A stretch of DNA of 64,000 nucleotides from NCBI GenBank assembly GCA_016709225.1, contig JADJEE010000001.1, forward strand, positions 1 to 64,000, given 5' to 3'. Shown here one piece after another: positions 8,690-18,711 of this stretch. Below the pieces are notes generated by a model. It was not told where the DNA came from and searched no databases. It saw only the letters and a program-made list of their open reading frames with translations. Made by a program: the position numbers and the translations under genes. How positions within the stretch are numbered: position 1 is the stretch's first letter; every line of letters starts with the position of its first letter. This stretch comes from Deltaproteobacteria bacterium (GTDB lineage: Bacteria > Myxococcota_A > Polyangia > Nannocystales > Nannocystaceae).

Positions 8690-11600
8690 GCCGCCCCCGG
8701 GCGCTGCAGCAGGTTCGACAGCGCGGCGATGCGGGCCGCCGGCGGCCGCTCGCGCCAGATGCCGGTGTCTTGCCCCGGGGCCATGCCGCGCAGGAACAGG
8801 TACATCACGCCACCGAAGTCGCGCTCGTAGTCGAAGCCGGGCTGGCGCTGCGCGAGCATGCGCACCAGCGCGAGCGTGTAGAGGTGGTACTGCAGCACGT
8901 AGTGATCGTCGGCCATCACCGTGGCCAGGCGTGCGGTGTCGTAGTCGTCCGCGTGATCGCCGAGGTGATTGGTCTTGTAGTCGAGCACGTACCAGCGACC
9001 GTCGTGTTCGAACACGAGATCGATGAAGCCCTTCAGGAAGCCGCGCAGCGGCGAGAAGCCCAGCGCGGCGACGCGCTCGGCATAGCCGGGCGGCAGACCC
9101 TCGGGGTGGTCGCGGAACACCGCGGCCAGTGCCCGGCGGCCCAGCGAGCTGTCGGCGTCGGCGACCGGCAGCAGGAACTCGAGCTCGTCGAGCCGCTGCG
9201 TCCGCGGCACGTCGCGCAGCGCGAACGACCCCGGCCCCAGCAGCGGGGTCGCGACCACCTGCTGCAGGCCCGCGACCACGACCTCGGCCCACGCGCCGTC
9301 GTCGACGAAGCCGTGCTCGCGCAGCCGGCCCTGCACCAATGCGTCCGTGGTCGGCGCGTCGGCGGCGAAGTCGAGGTGCTCGAGCACGTCGTGGAAGAAG
9401 TTGCCGGCCCGCACGCCGCGGGGGAAGCCTGCCAGCGTGACGGTGGGCGCCGCCGGTGCCAGCGCGCGATCGAGTTCGTCATCGCTCGACCACGTCGCGG
9501 TGCGCGACAGCGCTTCATCGTGGGCGCGCGCATCGGCGAAGTCGGCCTGCTCGCTGCGGGCCGTGAGCGCGATCGTGCCGACACCCCGCGGCCGCTGGGC
9601 GAGCTCGACGAACAATGGGGCGGCGATCGCCTGCGCCGAGGCCATGTGCGAAAAACTCGAGGTGCGCCACAGGCGGTCGATGCTCGCGCGCGGCAGCTGG
9701 GCCCGCAGTCCCGACGTGTCGGGCTCTGGCGCCGCTGCGCTCGCAACCGCTGGGCCGGTGGTGGGGACGGCTGCGCTGGCTTCGACCGACCAGGCGCCGC
9801 CGCCACGGGCCACGAACGCAGCGATGAGCTCGTCGTCGCTGCTGTTCTCCACGCGAGACTGGATCACGCTCGGCGCCACCTGGGCGGCGGGTGCCGGCGG
9901 TGAAAACAACAGCTGCGAGAGCGGGGAGCGGGCCGTGCGCGTGCCCGGCACCCAGGTGAGCACGCAGCGATGACGCGCGCGTGTCACCGCCACGTAGAGC
10001 AGACGTAGCGCCTCTGCGGTGCGCTCACGCCCGGCCAGCTCCAGCGCGGTCTTCTTGTCGGGGTCCTTGCTGGGGCGCACGTCGAGCACGGCGCCGAGCT
10101 CGTGCTCGGGATCATGATAGATGGTGTCCTCTTTCTCTTCACCGAAGAGGTCCTCGGCCTCCCACGCGAACGGGCAGTACACGATGGGGTACTCGAGGCC
10201 CTTGCTGCTGTGCACGGTGATGAGCTGTACGGCCCGGTCGTCGCGCTCGAGTCGAAGCTTGAAGGCCTCGACGCTGTTGTTGCCGGCGTTGCGCTGCTCG
10301 TCGAACCACCGCAGCACACCGGCGGGGCCGAGGTGCTGCTCGCTGGCGGCCGCGTGCAGCAGCTCGGCGGTGTGCAGCAGGTTCGTCATGCTGCGCTCGC
10401 CGCCGCTGCGCGCCAGCAGGCGGGCGGGCGCGCCGGTCCGGGCCAGCAGCGCGCGGAACATCTGCACGAAGCCGCGGCCGGTCCAGAGCTCGTGCAGGTC
10501 GCGGAAGAGCTCGACCCACCGCTCCCACAGCGCCTCGTCGCGATCGATGTCGACCAGCTCGTCGGCGCTGCTGCCCAGCAGCTCGGTCGCGAGCGCACTG
10601 CGCAGCGCCGCGGCGTGGCTGGGCTCCGCGATCGAGGCCAGCACTCGCGCGAGCTCGGTGGCCTCGTCGCTCTCGAACACCGTCGAATCGCCGTATACCA
10701 CGCTCGGGATACCGCGCTCGCGCAGTGCCTTCTGCACCGAGAGTGCCTGCGCGTTCTTGCGGGTGAGCACGGCGATGTCGCCGGCGTGGATCGGCCGGCT
10801 GGCGACGCCGTCGTCGAGCGTCGCGCCGCTGCTCAGCAAGCTCGCGATTGCGTCGCCCACGTGGCTGGGGATCACCTGGTCGGCCCACTCGCGCTTGGCG
10901 GCGTTGCGTTGCAGGTCGGCGCCGTCGCGCCGCAGCAGGTCGATCGTCATGGCCGGCATCGTTCGGCCGTCCTGCAGCAGCCGCGCGTGGGCGCCGGGGC
11001 GGGGCAGGATCTCGGGCATCTCGATCTCGTCGAGCGCGAACGGGCGCTCGACGTCGAACAATCGCGCGATCGCAGCCAGCAGCGGTGGATCCGAGCGCCA
11101 GTTGTGCCGCATCGTCACGCGTCGTCCACCGATGCTGCGCGCGGCGTCGAGATACGCGTAGACGTCGGCGCCGCGGAACGCGTAGATGGCCTGCTTGGGA
11201 TCGCCGATCAGCAGCAGCGAGCCGCCGCGGTGGCCGAACACGGTCTTGAAGATGCGGTACTGCAGCGGATCGGTGTCCTGGAACTCGTCGATCAGCGCGG
11301 CGCGAAAGCGGGCCCGGATGCGCTCGGCGAGCTGTTTGCCACCGCGGCCGCGCAGGGCGGCGTCGAGTTGCAGCAGGAGATCGTCGAACGCCTGCACCGC
11401 CGCGGCGCGCTTGCGCTTGGGCAGCTCGCGTCGCACGTAGGCGGCCAGCTGCAGCTTGAAGTCGACCAGCTTCGCGACCTGGTGCCGCCGCAGCGGGGCG
11501 CTCGCGTCGCGCAGCAGCTGACAGGCGTCGAAGAAGGCGTGCTTGGGCGTGAGCCCGGCACGCCGTGCCGCCGCACGGGTCTTCTCGAGCAGCGAGCCGC

Positions 11601-12441
11601 TGCAGAAGGCGTCGAGCAGCTCGAGTTGGAGCTGCGCGCCGGGGTTCGGGTCGCGCAAGAAGGCGTCCATGAGCTTGGCGCGCGCGGGCAGCTGCGCGAT
11701 GTCGAAGCTCTTGAGCAGGTTGGCGCTGCTGCGCAGCAGCTCCTGCACCTGCGCGGACTCCCGGGTCCAGATGGCCCGCGCCTCGCGATAGGCCGCGACG
11801 TACTCGTCGGGTGCCGGCGGATTGGACGGAGGGCTGGTGGCGGGGAACAGCTCGAGATCGGGGTGGGCCGCGACCTGTCGCGCCAGCCGCATGAGCTTGG
11901 GCGGATACAGCCCGGCGTCCTGCACCGCGGCGGCAAAGCGAGGGTCGGCATCGTACAGCGCGCGCGCCCAGTAGTCGCGCACCACCGTCTCGACGACCGC
12001 GCGGTCGTCGACCAACAGCTCGGTCGACAGCGCGACGCCGGTCTCGAACGCCTGCCGCTGTAGCACGCCCTGGCAGAAGCCGTGGATCGTCGAGATGCTC
12101 GCGAGGTCGAACGCCCGCAGGGCCGCGGTCAGGCGCGCGCGGTCGTCGTGTCCAGCGGCGCGACGCTGCGCCAACAGGCGCTGCACGTCGGCGTCGGCCT
12201 CGCCCGGCGCCGCCAGCTCGGCCAGCGCCGAGCGCAGGCGCGCACGGATGCGGTCGCGGAGCTCGGCGGCGGCGGCCTCGGTGAACGTGACCACGAGGAT
12301 CTCGTCGACCGCGAGCTCGCGCTCGAGCAGCAGCCGCAGGAACAGCGTCGCGATCGCGTGGGTCTTGCCGGTGCCGGCACTGGCCTCGATGAGGCTGGTG
12401 CCCGACAACGGCAGCGTGAGCGGATCGAGGGCGTCGGTCAT
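8686..12441 (-). CDS. recB: Exodeoxyribonuclease V subunit beta, RecB helicase-nuclease
   Basis: A 1251-residue protein of usual RecB length. UvrD-type SF1A helicase: Walker A (ASAGTGKTHA) at residues about 20-30, FQDTDPLQYRIF and LLIGDPKQAIYAFRGAD in the middle, and VQLITVHSSKGLEYPIVY then LLYVAVTRARHRCVL for motifs V-VI. The C-terminal RecB nuclease shows FIDLVFEHDG and VLDYKTNHLGD with the catalytic Asp and Lys. Together with RecC and RecD it resects DNA ends and loads RecA. Its start overlaps recC's stop and its stop overlaps recD's start, both as ATGA. The ATG at 12441 begins the family's N terminus; the frame continues open upstream inside recC. Confidence 0.95.
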   Translation of the reverse strand: MTDALDPLTLPLSGTSLIEASAGTGKTHAIATLFLRLLLERELAVDEILVVTFTEAAAAELRDRIRARLRSALAELAAPGEADADVQRLLAQRRAAGHDDRARLTAALRAFDLASISTIHGFCQGVLQRQAFETGVALSTELLVDDRAVVETVVRDYWARALYDADPRFAAAVQDAGLYPPKLMRLARQVAAHPDLELFPATSPPSNPPAPDEYVAAYREARAIWTRESAQVQELLRSSANLLKSFDIAQLPARAKLMDAFLRDPNPGAQLQLELLDAFCSGSLLEKTRAAARRAGLTPKHAFFDACQLLRDASAPLRRHQVAKLVDFKLQLAAYVRRELPKRKRAAAVQAFDDLLLQLDAALRGRGGKQLAERIRARFRAALIDEFQDTDPLQYRIFKTVFGHRGGSLLLIGDPKQAIYAFRGADVYAYLDAARSIGGRRVTMRHNWRSDPPLLAAIARLFDVERPFALDEIEMPEILPRPGAHARLLQDGRTMPAMTIDLLRRDGADLQRNAAKREWADQVIPSHVGDAIASLLSSGATLDDGVASRPIHAGDIAVLTRKNAQALSVQKALRERGIPSVVYGDSTVFESDEATELARVLASIAEPSHAAALRSALATELLGSSADELVDIDRDEALWERWVELFRDLHELWTGRGFVQMFRALLARTGAPARLLARSGGERSMTNLLHTAELLHAAASEQHLGPAGVLRWFDEQRNAGNNSVEAFKLRLERDDRAVQLITVHSSKGLEYPIVYCPFAWEAEDLFGEEKEDTIYHDPEHELGAVLDVRPSKDPDKKTALELAGRERTAEALRLLYVAVTRARHRCVLTWVPGTRTARSPLSQLLFSPPAPAAQVAPSVIQSRVENSSDDELIAAFVARGGGAWSVEASAAVPTTGPAVASAAAPEPDTSGLRAQLPRASIDRLWRTSSFSHMASAQAIAAPLFVELAQRPRGVGTIALTARSEQADFADARAHDEALSRTATWSSDDELDRALAPAAPTVTLAGFPRGVRAGNFFHDVLEHLDFAADAPTTDALVQGRLREHGFVDDGAWAEVVVAGLQQVVATPLLGPGSFALRDVPRTQRLDELEFLLPVADADSSLGRRALAAVFRDHPEGLPPGYAERVAALGFSPLRGFLKGFIDLVFEHDGRWYVLDYKTNHLGDHADDYDTARLATVMADDHYVLQYHLYTLALVRMLAQRQPGFDYERDFGGVMYLFLRGMAPGQDTGIWRERPPAARIAALSNLLQRPGAA

Positions 12442-15400
12442 CGTCGGCGACTCACCAGGGGGGCGCACAGCTCGATCGCGAGGGTCACGAAGTCGCCGCC
12501 GCTCATGGGCGCGTCGAACAGCGTGAAGCCCGGCGCCAGTGGATCGGCGTCGCCGAAGATGCGACGCACGGCCTCGTCTTCGCCCTCGCCGTTGCGGCTG
12601 CGGTAGCTGTTGCGGGCGGCTGTCATGGCCGGCGCGAACGAGGTCTCGGGCGCCTCGGCGAAGCGTTCGCAGAAGGCCAGCGAGGCCCGCGGGAAGAACA
12701 GCAGCGGCTCGCGCATGCCGATGCTCCAGCGCTCGATGAGGTTCGCCAGCAGGGGCAGCGGCGCCGGCTCGGTCTCGAACCGCACCTCGACCACGCCGCC
12801 GTCCTTCTCGTCGCGGCCGAACAACACGCTCGCGACCGGCTCGCCCGGCGCCAGCGCGCACGCGACCAGGTGGTGGATCCACAGCGCGACGATGTGCTTC
12901 GCGGCCGGTCGCGAGTACTGCGACACCACCAGGCCGTGGCTGTGGCGGTCGCGCAGGTGACCGAGCAGGCGCCGAGCGCCGATCGTGAGATCGACCTCGA
13001 CCACCGGCGCGTGCACGTCGCCGCCGCAGGCCTCGCGGGCCACGGCCGCGATCGGATCGACCTCCAGCAGCAGCGCATCGAGCTCGGCGTCTCCGACCGC
13101 GCCCAGCGGCAGCGCGCCCGAGCTGGCCAGCAGCGCATGGGACTGCGCGCGCGTGAGGCCCTCGAGCCGTTGCCCGAGCAGCTGACCACCGAGTCGCCAG
13201 CGGTTCAGACCGTCGAGCTCCATCGGCTCGCGATCGCTGCGCTCGCGCTCCCACTCGCGGAGGTTGACCTGCAGCCGCCGCTTCAGCAGCTCGTGCTGCG
13301 GCGCCTGGAACATCCGCACCAGCCGCTCGAGCTGCACCGGCTCGTCGTCGGGCCACGGCGACAGCGGGCGCGCGAACAGCCCGGGGGTCGCCGCCGGTCG
13401 GCCCTGCTGCAGGGCGTTGGCGCCGGCGCACCACGACGCCTCGAACGAGAACAGCCGCGGATCGTCGTCGCCACCGAAGTTCCGCGGGCTGAAGGGTTGC
13501 ATCGGCTGCCGCACCACCACGCGCCGGCGCAGCGCGGCCGCGCGGGCGACCGGACCGAGTGCTTCGGTGCCCGGCACCACCATCGTCGCGCCCAACAGAT
13601 CGAGGAGCTCGGCCAGCACCACCGAGGGCGGGAGATCGCGATCGTCCTGGCTGCTCTGGCCGACGTAGCCGAGCAGCAGCCGCCGGCGCGCGGCCATCAA
13701 CGCCTCGAGGAACGCGTAGCGATCGTCGTCGCGCAGGTGACGGTCGCCGGGCGCGGGTGCGCGGCGCATGAGGTCGAAGTCGACGCCACCGCTACCGCGG
13801 GGGAACGCGCCGTCGGAGAGCCCCAGCACGCACACGACCTCGGCCGGCATGACCCGCATCGGCGCCAGCGCGCAGAAGCACACGCCGCTGGCGCGCCCAG
13901 CCCGCAGACCTCCGCCCGCGTTGGCGCCGTCGATCGCGGCCAACACGGCGTCGCGCATGACCGCCAGCGGCACGCCGCCGTCGTACTCGGCCCGCGCGGC
14001 GCTGTCGTCGACCGCGGCGATCGCCGCGCGAAGATCGTCGAGCTCCCACTGCGCCGTCGGTCGCGGTGCCAGCACGTCGGACAGCGAGCCGTCCAGCGCG
14101 ATGCGCCAGTCGGCGATGCACCGCGGGGCTGCGAGCGCCGACACCAGGCGAAAGAGCGTGTCCATCGCGGCGCACAGGCGACCGAGCAGCTCGGCCCGCG
14201 AGCCCTCGATGTCATCGAACGGCAGCACGCCCGCGAACATGTCGCGCTGGTGTCCTGGCATGGCGTAGCCGAGCAGCATGCGCCGCAGGCCGAACGCCCA
14301 CGTGGTCTCTTCGCGGCCGGGCTGGCCGTGGCTGCGACGGTGCGCGGCGTCGATGCCCCAGCGGATGCCAGCGTTGGCGACCCATTCCGCGATGGTGTCG
14401 AGCTCGTCGGGGGTGAAGCCGAAACGCAGCGCGACCGGCTCCAGCACCAGCAGATCGAGCACGTCGCTGGCGCTCATGCGGCCTTCGACCAGCGCCAGCA
14501 GCCGTAGCCACGCCTCGAGCGTGGGGCTCTCCGCGCGCGGCGACCGATCGGCGATCGAGCAGGGGATCGCGGTGGGGTCGTCGCGCTCGCGCTCGAACAC
14601 CGCCTCGACCAGCGGCGCGTATGCGTCGACGTCGGTCAGGTAGACGACGATGTCGCGCGGCTGCAGCGAGGGATCGGCGGCGAGTAGCGCGTGCAGACGA
14701 TCGTGCAGCACCTCGACCTCGCGCAGGCGCGAGTGGCACGAGAACACCGCGATCGAGTCGTCGTCGTCCGCCAGCGGCATCGCCGGCAGCGAGGTGCCCT
14801 CGCCGCGCACGCGCAGATCCAAGATGTCGCCCTGCAGGACCCCGAGTGCCCGCTCGGGCGCGTCGGGCTCGACGTAGAGCTCGCGCGGCTCGCGGTAGTC
14901 GCCGGTGTCCTCGAGCAGGCCCTGGAACTCGCGGCCCAGCGTGCCGAGCGACGCCAACAGCGGGTGGCCCTCGTCGCTGGCCAACACCGCGGCGGGGTCG
15001 CGGGCCCGCACCGCCCGACGGTGGGAGCGTAGCTCGGCCCACCACGCGCGCGACGGCGACGGCACGAACAGGTGCACGTCGATGCGCCGGGCCAACGCCG
15101 TCACCAACGTGAGGTGCGACGGCGGCATGCTGGCGACGCCGAACAGGTTCACCCGCGGTGGTAGGCCCGCGATCGGACCCTCGCCGCGGTGCAGCGCCTC
15201 GACGCACGCCTGGTGCAGGCGCGCGAAGTGCTGCGGGCCGCGGCGGGCAACCACGTCGCGCCACAGCTGCGCCTGCCACTGGTCGTCGTCGCCCTGCTCC
15301 CAGCCCAGCATCATCGCCGGTCGGTGTACGAGGTACGACTCGAACAGTGCAGCGGTGCGGGCCGCGAGCTGGAAGCGCGCGATGCCGGTGGGGTCATCGC

Positions 15401-15761
15401 GGCAGTAGCGACGCAGCTCGACGAAGCCGGGGTCGTCGAGCCGGCGGTCGAGCGCGGGGAGCAGCAGCCACTGCAAGCTAGCCGCATCGTCGAGCGCGAG
15501 GGCGTCGGCGGCCTCACCGAGCACCGCCCGCATCACCTGCAGCACGAAGCGGCGTGGGAACGGGAAGCTGGCGTGGGCCCAGATGCCGAAGCGCTGGGCC
15601 AGCCGCATCGACAGCCAGCTCGCGATCGGGCGCCCGTGCACGAGCACGAGCTCACCGACGAGTGGCGGCAGCGGGGCGGCCTCCAGCACGTCGCCGAGCG
15701 CGTGCGCGAGCACGTCGACGCGATTGCTGCGGTGCAGATGGAGGGGCAACGGCGCCCCCAC
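12438..15761 (-). CDS. recC: Exodeoxyribonuclease V subunit gamma, RecC
   Basis: A 1107-residue RecC, first gene of the recCBD operon. It has the family opening (LPLHLHRSNRVDVLAHALG), the VGELVLVHGRPIASWLSMRLA segment with LAQRFGIWA after it, and late signatures such as VCVLGLSDGAFPR and LLGYVGQSSQDDRDLPPSVVL. RecC scaffolds the complex, splits the strands and reads Chi, using a degenerate helicase fold with no working Walker motif. The start is a GTG at 15761. The divergent amine-oxidase gene starts 62 bases away, so the two promoters must share a very short region. It ends in ATGA with recB. Confidence 0.92.
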   Translation of the reverse strand: MGAPLPLHLHRSNRVDVLAHALGDVLEAAPLPPLVGELVLVHGRPIASWLSMRLAQRFGIWAHASFPFPRRFVLQVMRAVLGEAADALALDDAASLQWLLLPALDRRLDDPGFVELRRYCRDDPTGIARFQLAARTAALFESYLVHRPAMMLGWEQGDDDQWQAQLWRDVVARRGPQHFARLHQACVEALHRGEGPIAGLPPRVNLFGVASMPPSHLTLVTALARRIDVHLFVPSPSRAWWAELRSHRRAVRARDPAAVLASDEGHPLLASLGTLGREFQGLLEDTGDYREPRELYVEPDAPERALGVLQGDILDLRVRGEGTSLPAMPLADDDDSIAVFSCHSRLREVEVLHDRLHALLAADPSLQPRDIVVYLTDVDAYAPLVEAVFERERDDPTAIPCSIADRSPRAESPTLEAWLRLLALVEGRMSASDVLDLLVLEPVALRFGFTPDELDTIAEWVANAGIRWGIDAAHRRSHGQPGREETTWAFGLRRMLLGYAMPGHQRDMFAGVLPFDDIEGSRAELLGRLCAAMDTLFRLVSALAAPRCIADWRIALDGSLSDVLAPRPTAQWELDDLRAAIAAVDDSAARAEYDGGVPLAVMRDAVLAAIDGANAGGGLRAGRASGVCFCALAPMRVMPAEVVCVLGLSDGAFPRGSGGVDFDLMRRAPAPGDRHLRDDDRYAFLEALMAARRRLLLGYVGQSSQDDRDLPPSVVLAELLDLLGATMVVPGTEALGPVARAAALRRRVVVRQPMQPFSPRNFGGDDDPRLFSFEASWCAGANALQQGRPAATPGLFARPLSPWPDDEPVQLERLVRMFQAPQHELLKRRLQVNLREWERERSDREPMELDGLNRWRLGGQLLGQRLEGLTRAQSHALLASSGALPLGAVGDAELDALLLEVDPIAAVAREACGGDVHAPVVEVDLTIGARRLLGHLRDRHSHGLVVSQYSRPAAKHIVALWIHHLVACALAPGEPVASVLFGRDEKDGGVVEVRFETEPAPLPLLANLIERWSIGMREPLLFFPRASLAFCERFAEAPETSFAPAMTAARNSYRSRNGEGEDEAVRRIFGDADPLAPGFTLFDAPMSGGDFVTLAIELCAPLVSRRR

Positions 15762-15823
15762 GCTGCCGCCAAATGCCGCCGCCGCGCAAGCGCACCGGGG
15801 ACCATGTTAGAAATCACGTACCC

Positions 15824-17659
15824 ATGGCTCGTACGCGTCTGTTCGCACGTCTACGTCGACTCGCCCAGCTCACCCACGAGGCTCGCGCAGCGGGATGCGC
15901 CGATCCCCAGGCGATCTCTGCGTTCGTTCGCACGCACTCGCGCCGCGCGTTCACGCAGCGCGTGATCCTGGGTGCCGCCGCCGCCGCGGTGGCGGGCTGC
16001 GGCGACGGCGACGGCAACGACGGCGGCGGCAGCAGTGGCAGCGCGGGCTCGAGTGGTGGCAGCGGCAGCGCGACCGGCAGCGGCAGCGGGAGCAGCGGCG
16101 GCGCCGAGGGCAGCAGCAGCAGCGGCGGCGCCGACAGCAGCTCGGGCGGTGACACGCCGGTGCGCGTCGCGATCATCGGCGGCGGCATGGCGGGCCTGCA
16201 CTGCGCCCATCGCCTGCGCGAGGTCGGCGTCGACGCGACCGTCTACGAGGCCAGCGATCGCACCGGCGGGCGCATGTTCACCGCACGGGGCATGTTCGCC
16301 GACGAACAGGTGGCCGAGCTGGGCGGCGAGTTCATCGACAGCGTGCACCAGACGCTGTTCGACCTCGCCGATGAATTCGCCATCGAGCTCGACGATCGCG
16401 AGGACAGCTTCGACGTGACGACGCTGCGCGACACCTGGTACGTGGGTGGCGTCGCGGTGCCCGACGCAACCGTGGTCGCGCAGTTCTCCGAGGTCGCGGC
16501 GACCATCGCCGACCAGGTCACGATGGCGGACGAGGACGACGCGGCCTATGACATGCTCGACAACACGCCGTTGTCGCAGTGGCTCGACGACGTCGTACCG
16601 GCGGCGGACTACCCCGAGCTGCACGCGATCCTCGCGTCGGCCTACCGCGGCGAGTACGGGCTCGAGAACGACGAGCAGTCGGCGCTGAACCTCATCTATC
16701 TCATCGGCTCCGACACGCCCGACGAGTTCCACATCTTCGGCATCTCCGACGAGCGCTTCCACACCCACCTCGGCAACGACACCTTCACCACCGCGCTGGC
16801 GGCCGCGCTCGAGGGCCACGTCGTGACCGGCAAGGTGCTGACCACGGCGGCGGATCGCGACGGCGGCGGCTTCGTGCTCGGTTTCGCCGACGGCGAGTCC
16901 GTCGAGTGCGAACACGTGGTGTTCGCGCTGCCGTTCACGAAGCTGCGCGAGGTCGATCTCGGCGGCCTCACGCTCTCGGCGGACAAGCGCACCATCATCG
17001 ACGAGCTCGGCTACGGCACCAATGCGAAGGTGATGGGTGGCTTCACCGAGCGGGTGTGGCGGACGCAGCACAGCGCGTCGGGCAGCGTGACGACCGATCT
17101 CGCCGCGCAGCAGTTCTGGGACACCTCGGTGGGCCAGGCGGGCAGCTCGGCGATCGCCACCAACTTCCTCGGCGGCGATCAGGGCGTCGCCAGCGGTGGT
17201 GGTACCGCCGAGGAGTGGTTCGTCGAGGTCGCACTCGACGATCTCGAGACCATCTTCCCCGGCTCGGCGGCCGCCTACGTCCCGTCGTCCGCGGTGCGCA
17301 TGCACTGGCCCACGCACCCGCACACCCTCGGCAGCTACGCCTGCTACCGCCCGGGGCAGTGGGCGTTCTACGGGCTCGAAGGCGCGCGCGAGGGCAACGT
17401 GCACTTCTGCGGCGAGCACACCTCGCTCGAGTTCCAGGGCTTCATGGAGGGCGCCGCCGAGACCGGACTGCTGGTCGCGACCGCGATCCTGGACGACCTC
17501 GGCATCATGGCCTCGCCGCGCGCGCGGGAGATGGCCGCGCGCAAGCTGCAGCTGCCCCATCCGGCGGTGCACGGTCGGCCGTCGACGCGGCCACGTTGGG
17601 CGCAGCGGCAGCGTGTGCTGGTGCGGCCGGCCGCGGCCGCGCTCGCGCGTCGTCGCTGA
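15824..17659 (+). CDS. Tat-exported, FAD-dependent amine oxidase-like lipoprotein
   Basis: A 611-residue flavin amine oxidase (monoamine oxidase/phytoene desaturase superfamily). The N terminus has a twin-arginine motif (HSRRAFTQR), a short Ala-rich hydrophobic core and a lipobox Cys (AVAGCGDG), so it should be exported folded and lipidated. A Gly/Ser-rich linker of about 50 residues follows. The FAD-binding motif is VAIIGGGMAGLHCAHRL, with EASDRTGGRMF after it, and the C-terminal flavin motif is HFCGEHTSLEFQGFMEGA. The substrate cannot be told from sequence. The start at ATG 15824 is chosen because the Tat signal begins there; upstream in-frame sequence is shadow of recC. The gene is divergent from recC. 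Confidence 0.88.
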   Translation: MARTRLFARLRRLAQLTHEARAAGCADPQAISAFVRTHSRRAFTQRVILGAAAAAVAGCGDGDGNDGGGSSGSAGSSGGSGSATGSGSGSSGGAEGSSSSGGADSSSGGDTPVRVAIIGGGMAGLHCAHRLREVGVDATVYEASDRTGGRMFTARGMFADEQVAELGGEFIDSVHQTLFDLADEFAIELDDREDSFDVTTLRDTWYVGGVAVPDATVVAQFSEVAATIADQVTMADEDDAAYDMLDNTPLSQWLDDVVPAADYPELHAILASAYRGEYGLENDEQSALNLIYLIGSDTPDEFHIFGISDERFHTHLGNDTFTTALAAALEGHVVTGKVLTTAADRDGGGFVLGFADGESVECEHVVFALPFTKLREVDLGGLTLSADKRTIIDELGYGTNAKVMGGFTERVWRTQHSASGSVTTDLAAQQFWDTSVGQAGSSAIATNFLGGDQGVASGGGTAEEWFVEVALDDLETIFPGSAAAYVPSSAVRMHWPTHPHTLGSYACYRPGQWAFYGLEGAREGNVHFCGEHTSLEFQGFMEGAAETGLLVATAILDDLGIMASPRAREMAARKLQLPHPAVHGRPSTRPRWAQRQRVLVRPAAAALARRR

Positions 17660-17686
17660 CGGCAAGGGGGGCCTCGCGGCCGTGGC

Positions 17687-18235
17687 TCACTGCGACATCG
17701 GCAGCTGCGCGAGGCCGCGTCGACCGCAGGGATCTTCGACTTCGGCCTGCACGATGATGTCGCCCCCGCCCTCGAGCACCAGCCGTAGATCGCCCTGCTC
17801 GATGGTGTCGTCGTCGACGATCTCGAGCGGCGCGACGTCGCCGAGCACCCACTCGTTGTAGCCGTAGTACTCGCCCTGGCAGGGCTCGCCCAGGGTCGGG
17901 CACTCCGACGCCGGGTACCACGTGAGCAAGGTGCGCAACGTGTCGTAGCGATCGAGCGCGAGTCCCGACACGCGCACACCGACGAAGATGTGCTGTGCGC
18001 CCTGCGAGCCGTAGTGGACCTCCGGGCTGGCGTTCGCCGCCAGCGGTGTGAAGCCGCCGGAGCCCTCACCGATCTCGATCGTGAGCGTGCCGGTCAACGT
18101 GCAGGTGGGGTCGCGTTCGAACTCGCCACCGGGCGTGAGCCCGGGATCGACAGGTTGCGGACACGCGGTGAGACACGCCCCCAGCGATGCGAGTGTGAGG
18201 GCGAGGCGGGTGGGCGAGGGGGCGCGGCAATGCAT
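17687..18235 (-). CDS. Hypothetical lipoprotein
   Basis: A 182-residue secreted protein with a signal peptide ending in a lipobox (ASLGACLTAC, second Cys modified), then a short Pro-rich spacer. The mature part contains paired cysteines (around DPTCTL, SECPTLGEPCQGEYYG and EDPCGRR) and beta-rich sequence with LTIEIGEGSGGF and LVLEGGGDIIVQAEV. I do not recognise a domain. The ATG at 18235 is preferred over the upstream in-frame start because the signal peptide begins there. It is the last gene of a minus-strand run and is convergent with the amine oxidase, whose stop is 27 bases away. Confidence 0.65.
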   Translation of the reverse strand: MHCRAPSPTRLALTLASLGACLTACPQPVDPGLTPGGEFERDPTCTLTGTLTIEIGEGSGGFTPLAANASPEVHYGSQGAQHIFVGVRVSGLALDRYDTLRTLLTWYPASECPTLGEPCQGEYYGYNEWVLGDVAPLEIVDDDTIEQGDLRLVLEGGGDIIVQAEVEDPCGRRGLAQLPMSQ

Positions 18236-18314
18236 GGCAGGGCTAGACGGTGCGATGGTGCGCTGGCACAGCTCGACGATCACGATGCCTGCGGATCACC
18301 CCGCGAATGGCAAC

Positions 18315-18680
18315 TCACACCCCCAGCTTTGCGCGCACCGCCGAGAGGAACGCCTGCTCCTCGTCGGCGGTCCCGCCGTCGACATCGGCGATCGCCTGCA
18401 GATCGTCGAGCACGCGCTGACGCTCGGCGACCGACAGCGAGGACGCCAGCGCGTCGGCGTGTCGTGTGGCCGCGGCCACACGCTGCTCGCGACCCGCGAG
18501 TCCCTTGTAGCGCGCGACCGTGGCCTTGATCTGCTCGCCGATCACGTCGAGCCCGGCGTCGGGCCGCCAGCCGCGCAGCTTCTCCGCCAGCGTGCGCATC
18601 TCCTCGCCGCTGAGCGCACCGTCGGTGGCGTGGGCGAAGGTCAGGTAGAGAAACGCGATCGCATCGGTGTCGGCGGCCAT
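18315..18680 (-). CDS. TerB-like helical protein
   Basis: A 121-residue all-helical protein resembling the TerB/tellurite-resistance and DnaJ-associated TerB fold. It has an N-terminal helix AIAFLYLTFAHATDGALSGEE, where the acidic loop after the first helix is the family's putative metal site, and a repeat of this layout near the C terminus (ADVDGGTADEEQAFLSAV). The role of such stand-alone proteins is not known, and tellurite resistance should not be assumed. The ATG at 18680 or the one three codons earlier could be the start. It lies 31 bases downstream of the 80-residue gene on the same strand. Confidence 0.65.
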   Translation of the reverse strand: MAADTDAIAFLYLTFAHATDGALSGEEMRTLAEKLRGWRPDAGLDVIGEQIKATVARYKGLAGREQRVAAATRHADALASSLSVAERQRVLDDLQAIADVDGGTADEEQAFLSAVRAKLGV

Positions 18681-18711
18681 CCCGATCATCGTAGCAAGGC
18701 CGCCGGTGCCC

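Noticed and set aside
12442..13434. Extension of recB into recC's coding region
   Set aside because: The frame stays open, but the sequence upstream of ATG 12441 is shadow of recC; homologues start at the ATG.
15851..17665. Long minus-strand frame opposite the amine oxidase
   Set aside because: Shadow of the FAD-dependent enzyme; the plus strand carries Tat signal, lipobox and FAD motifs.
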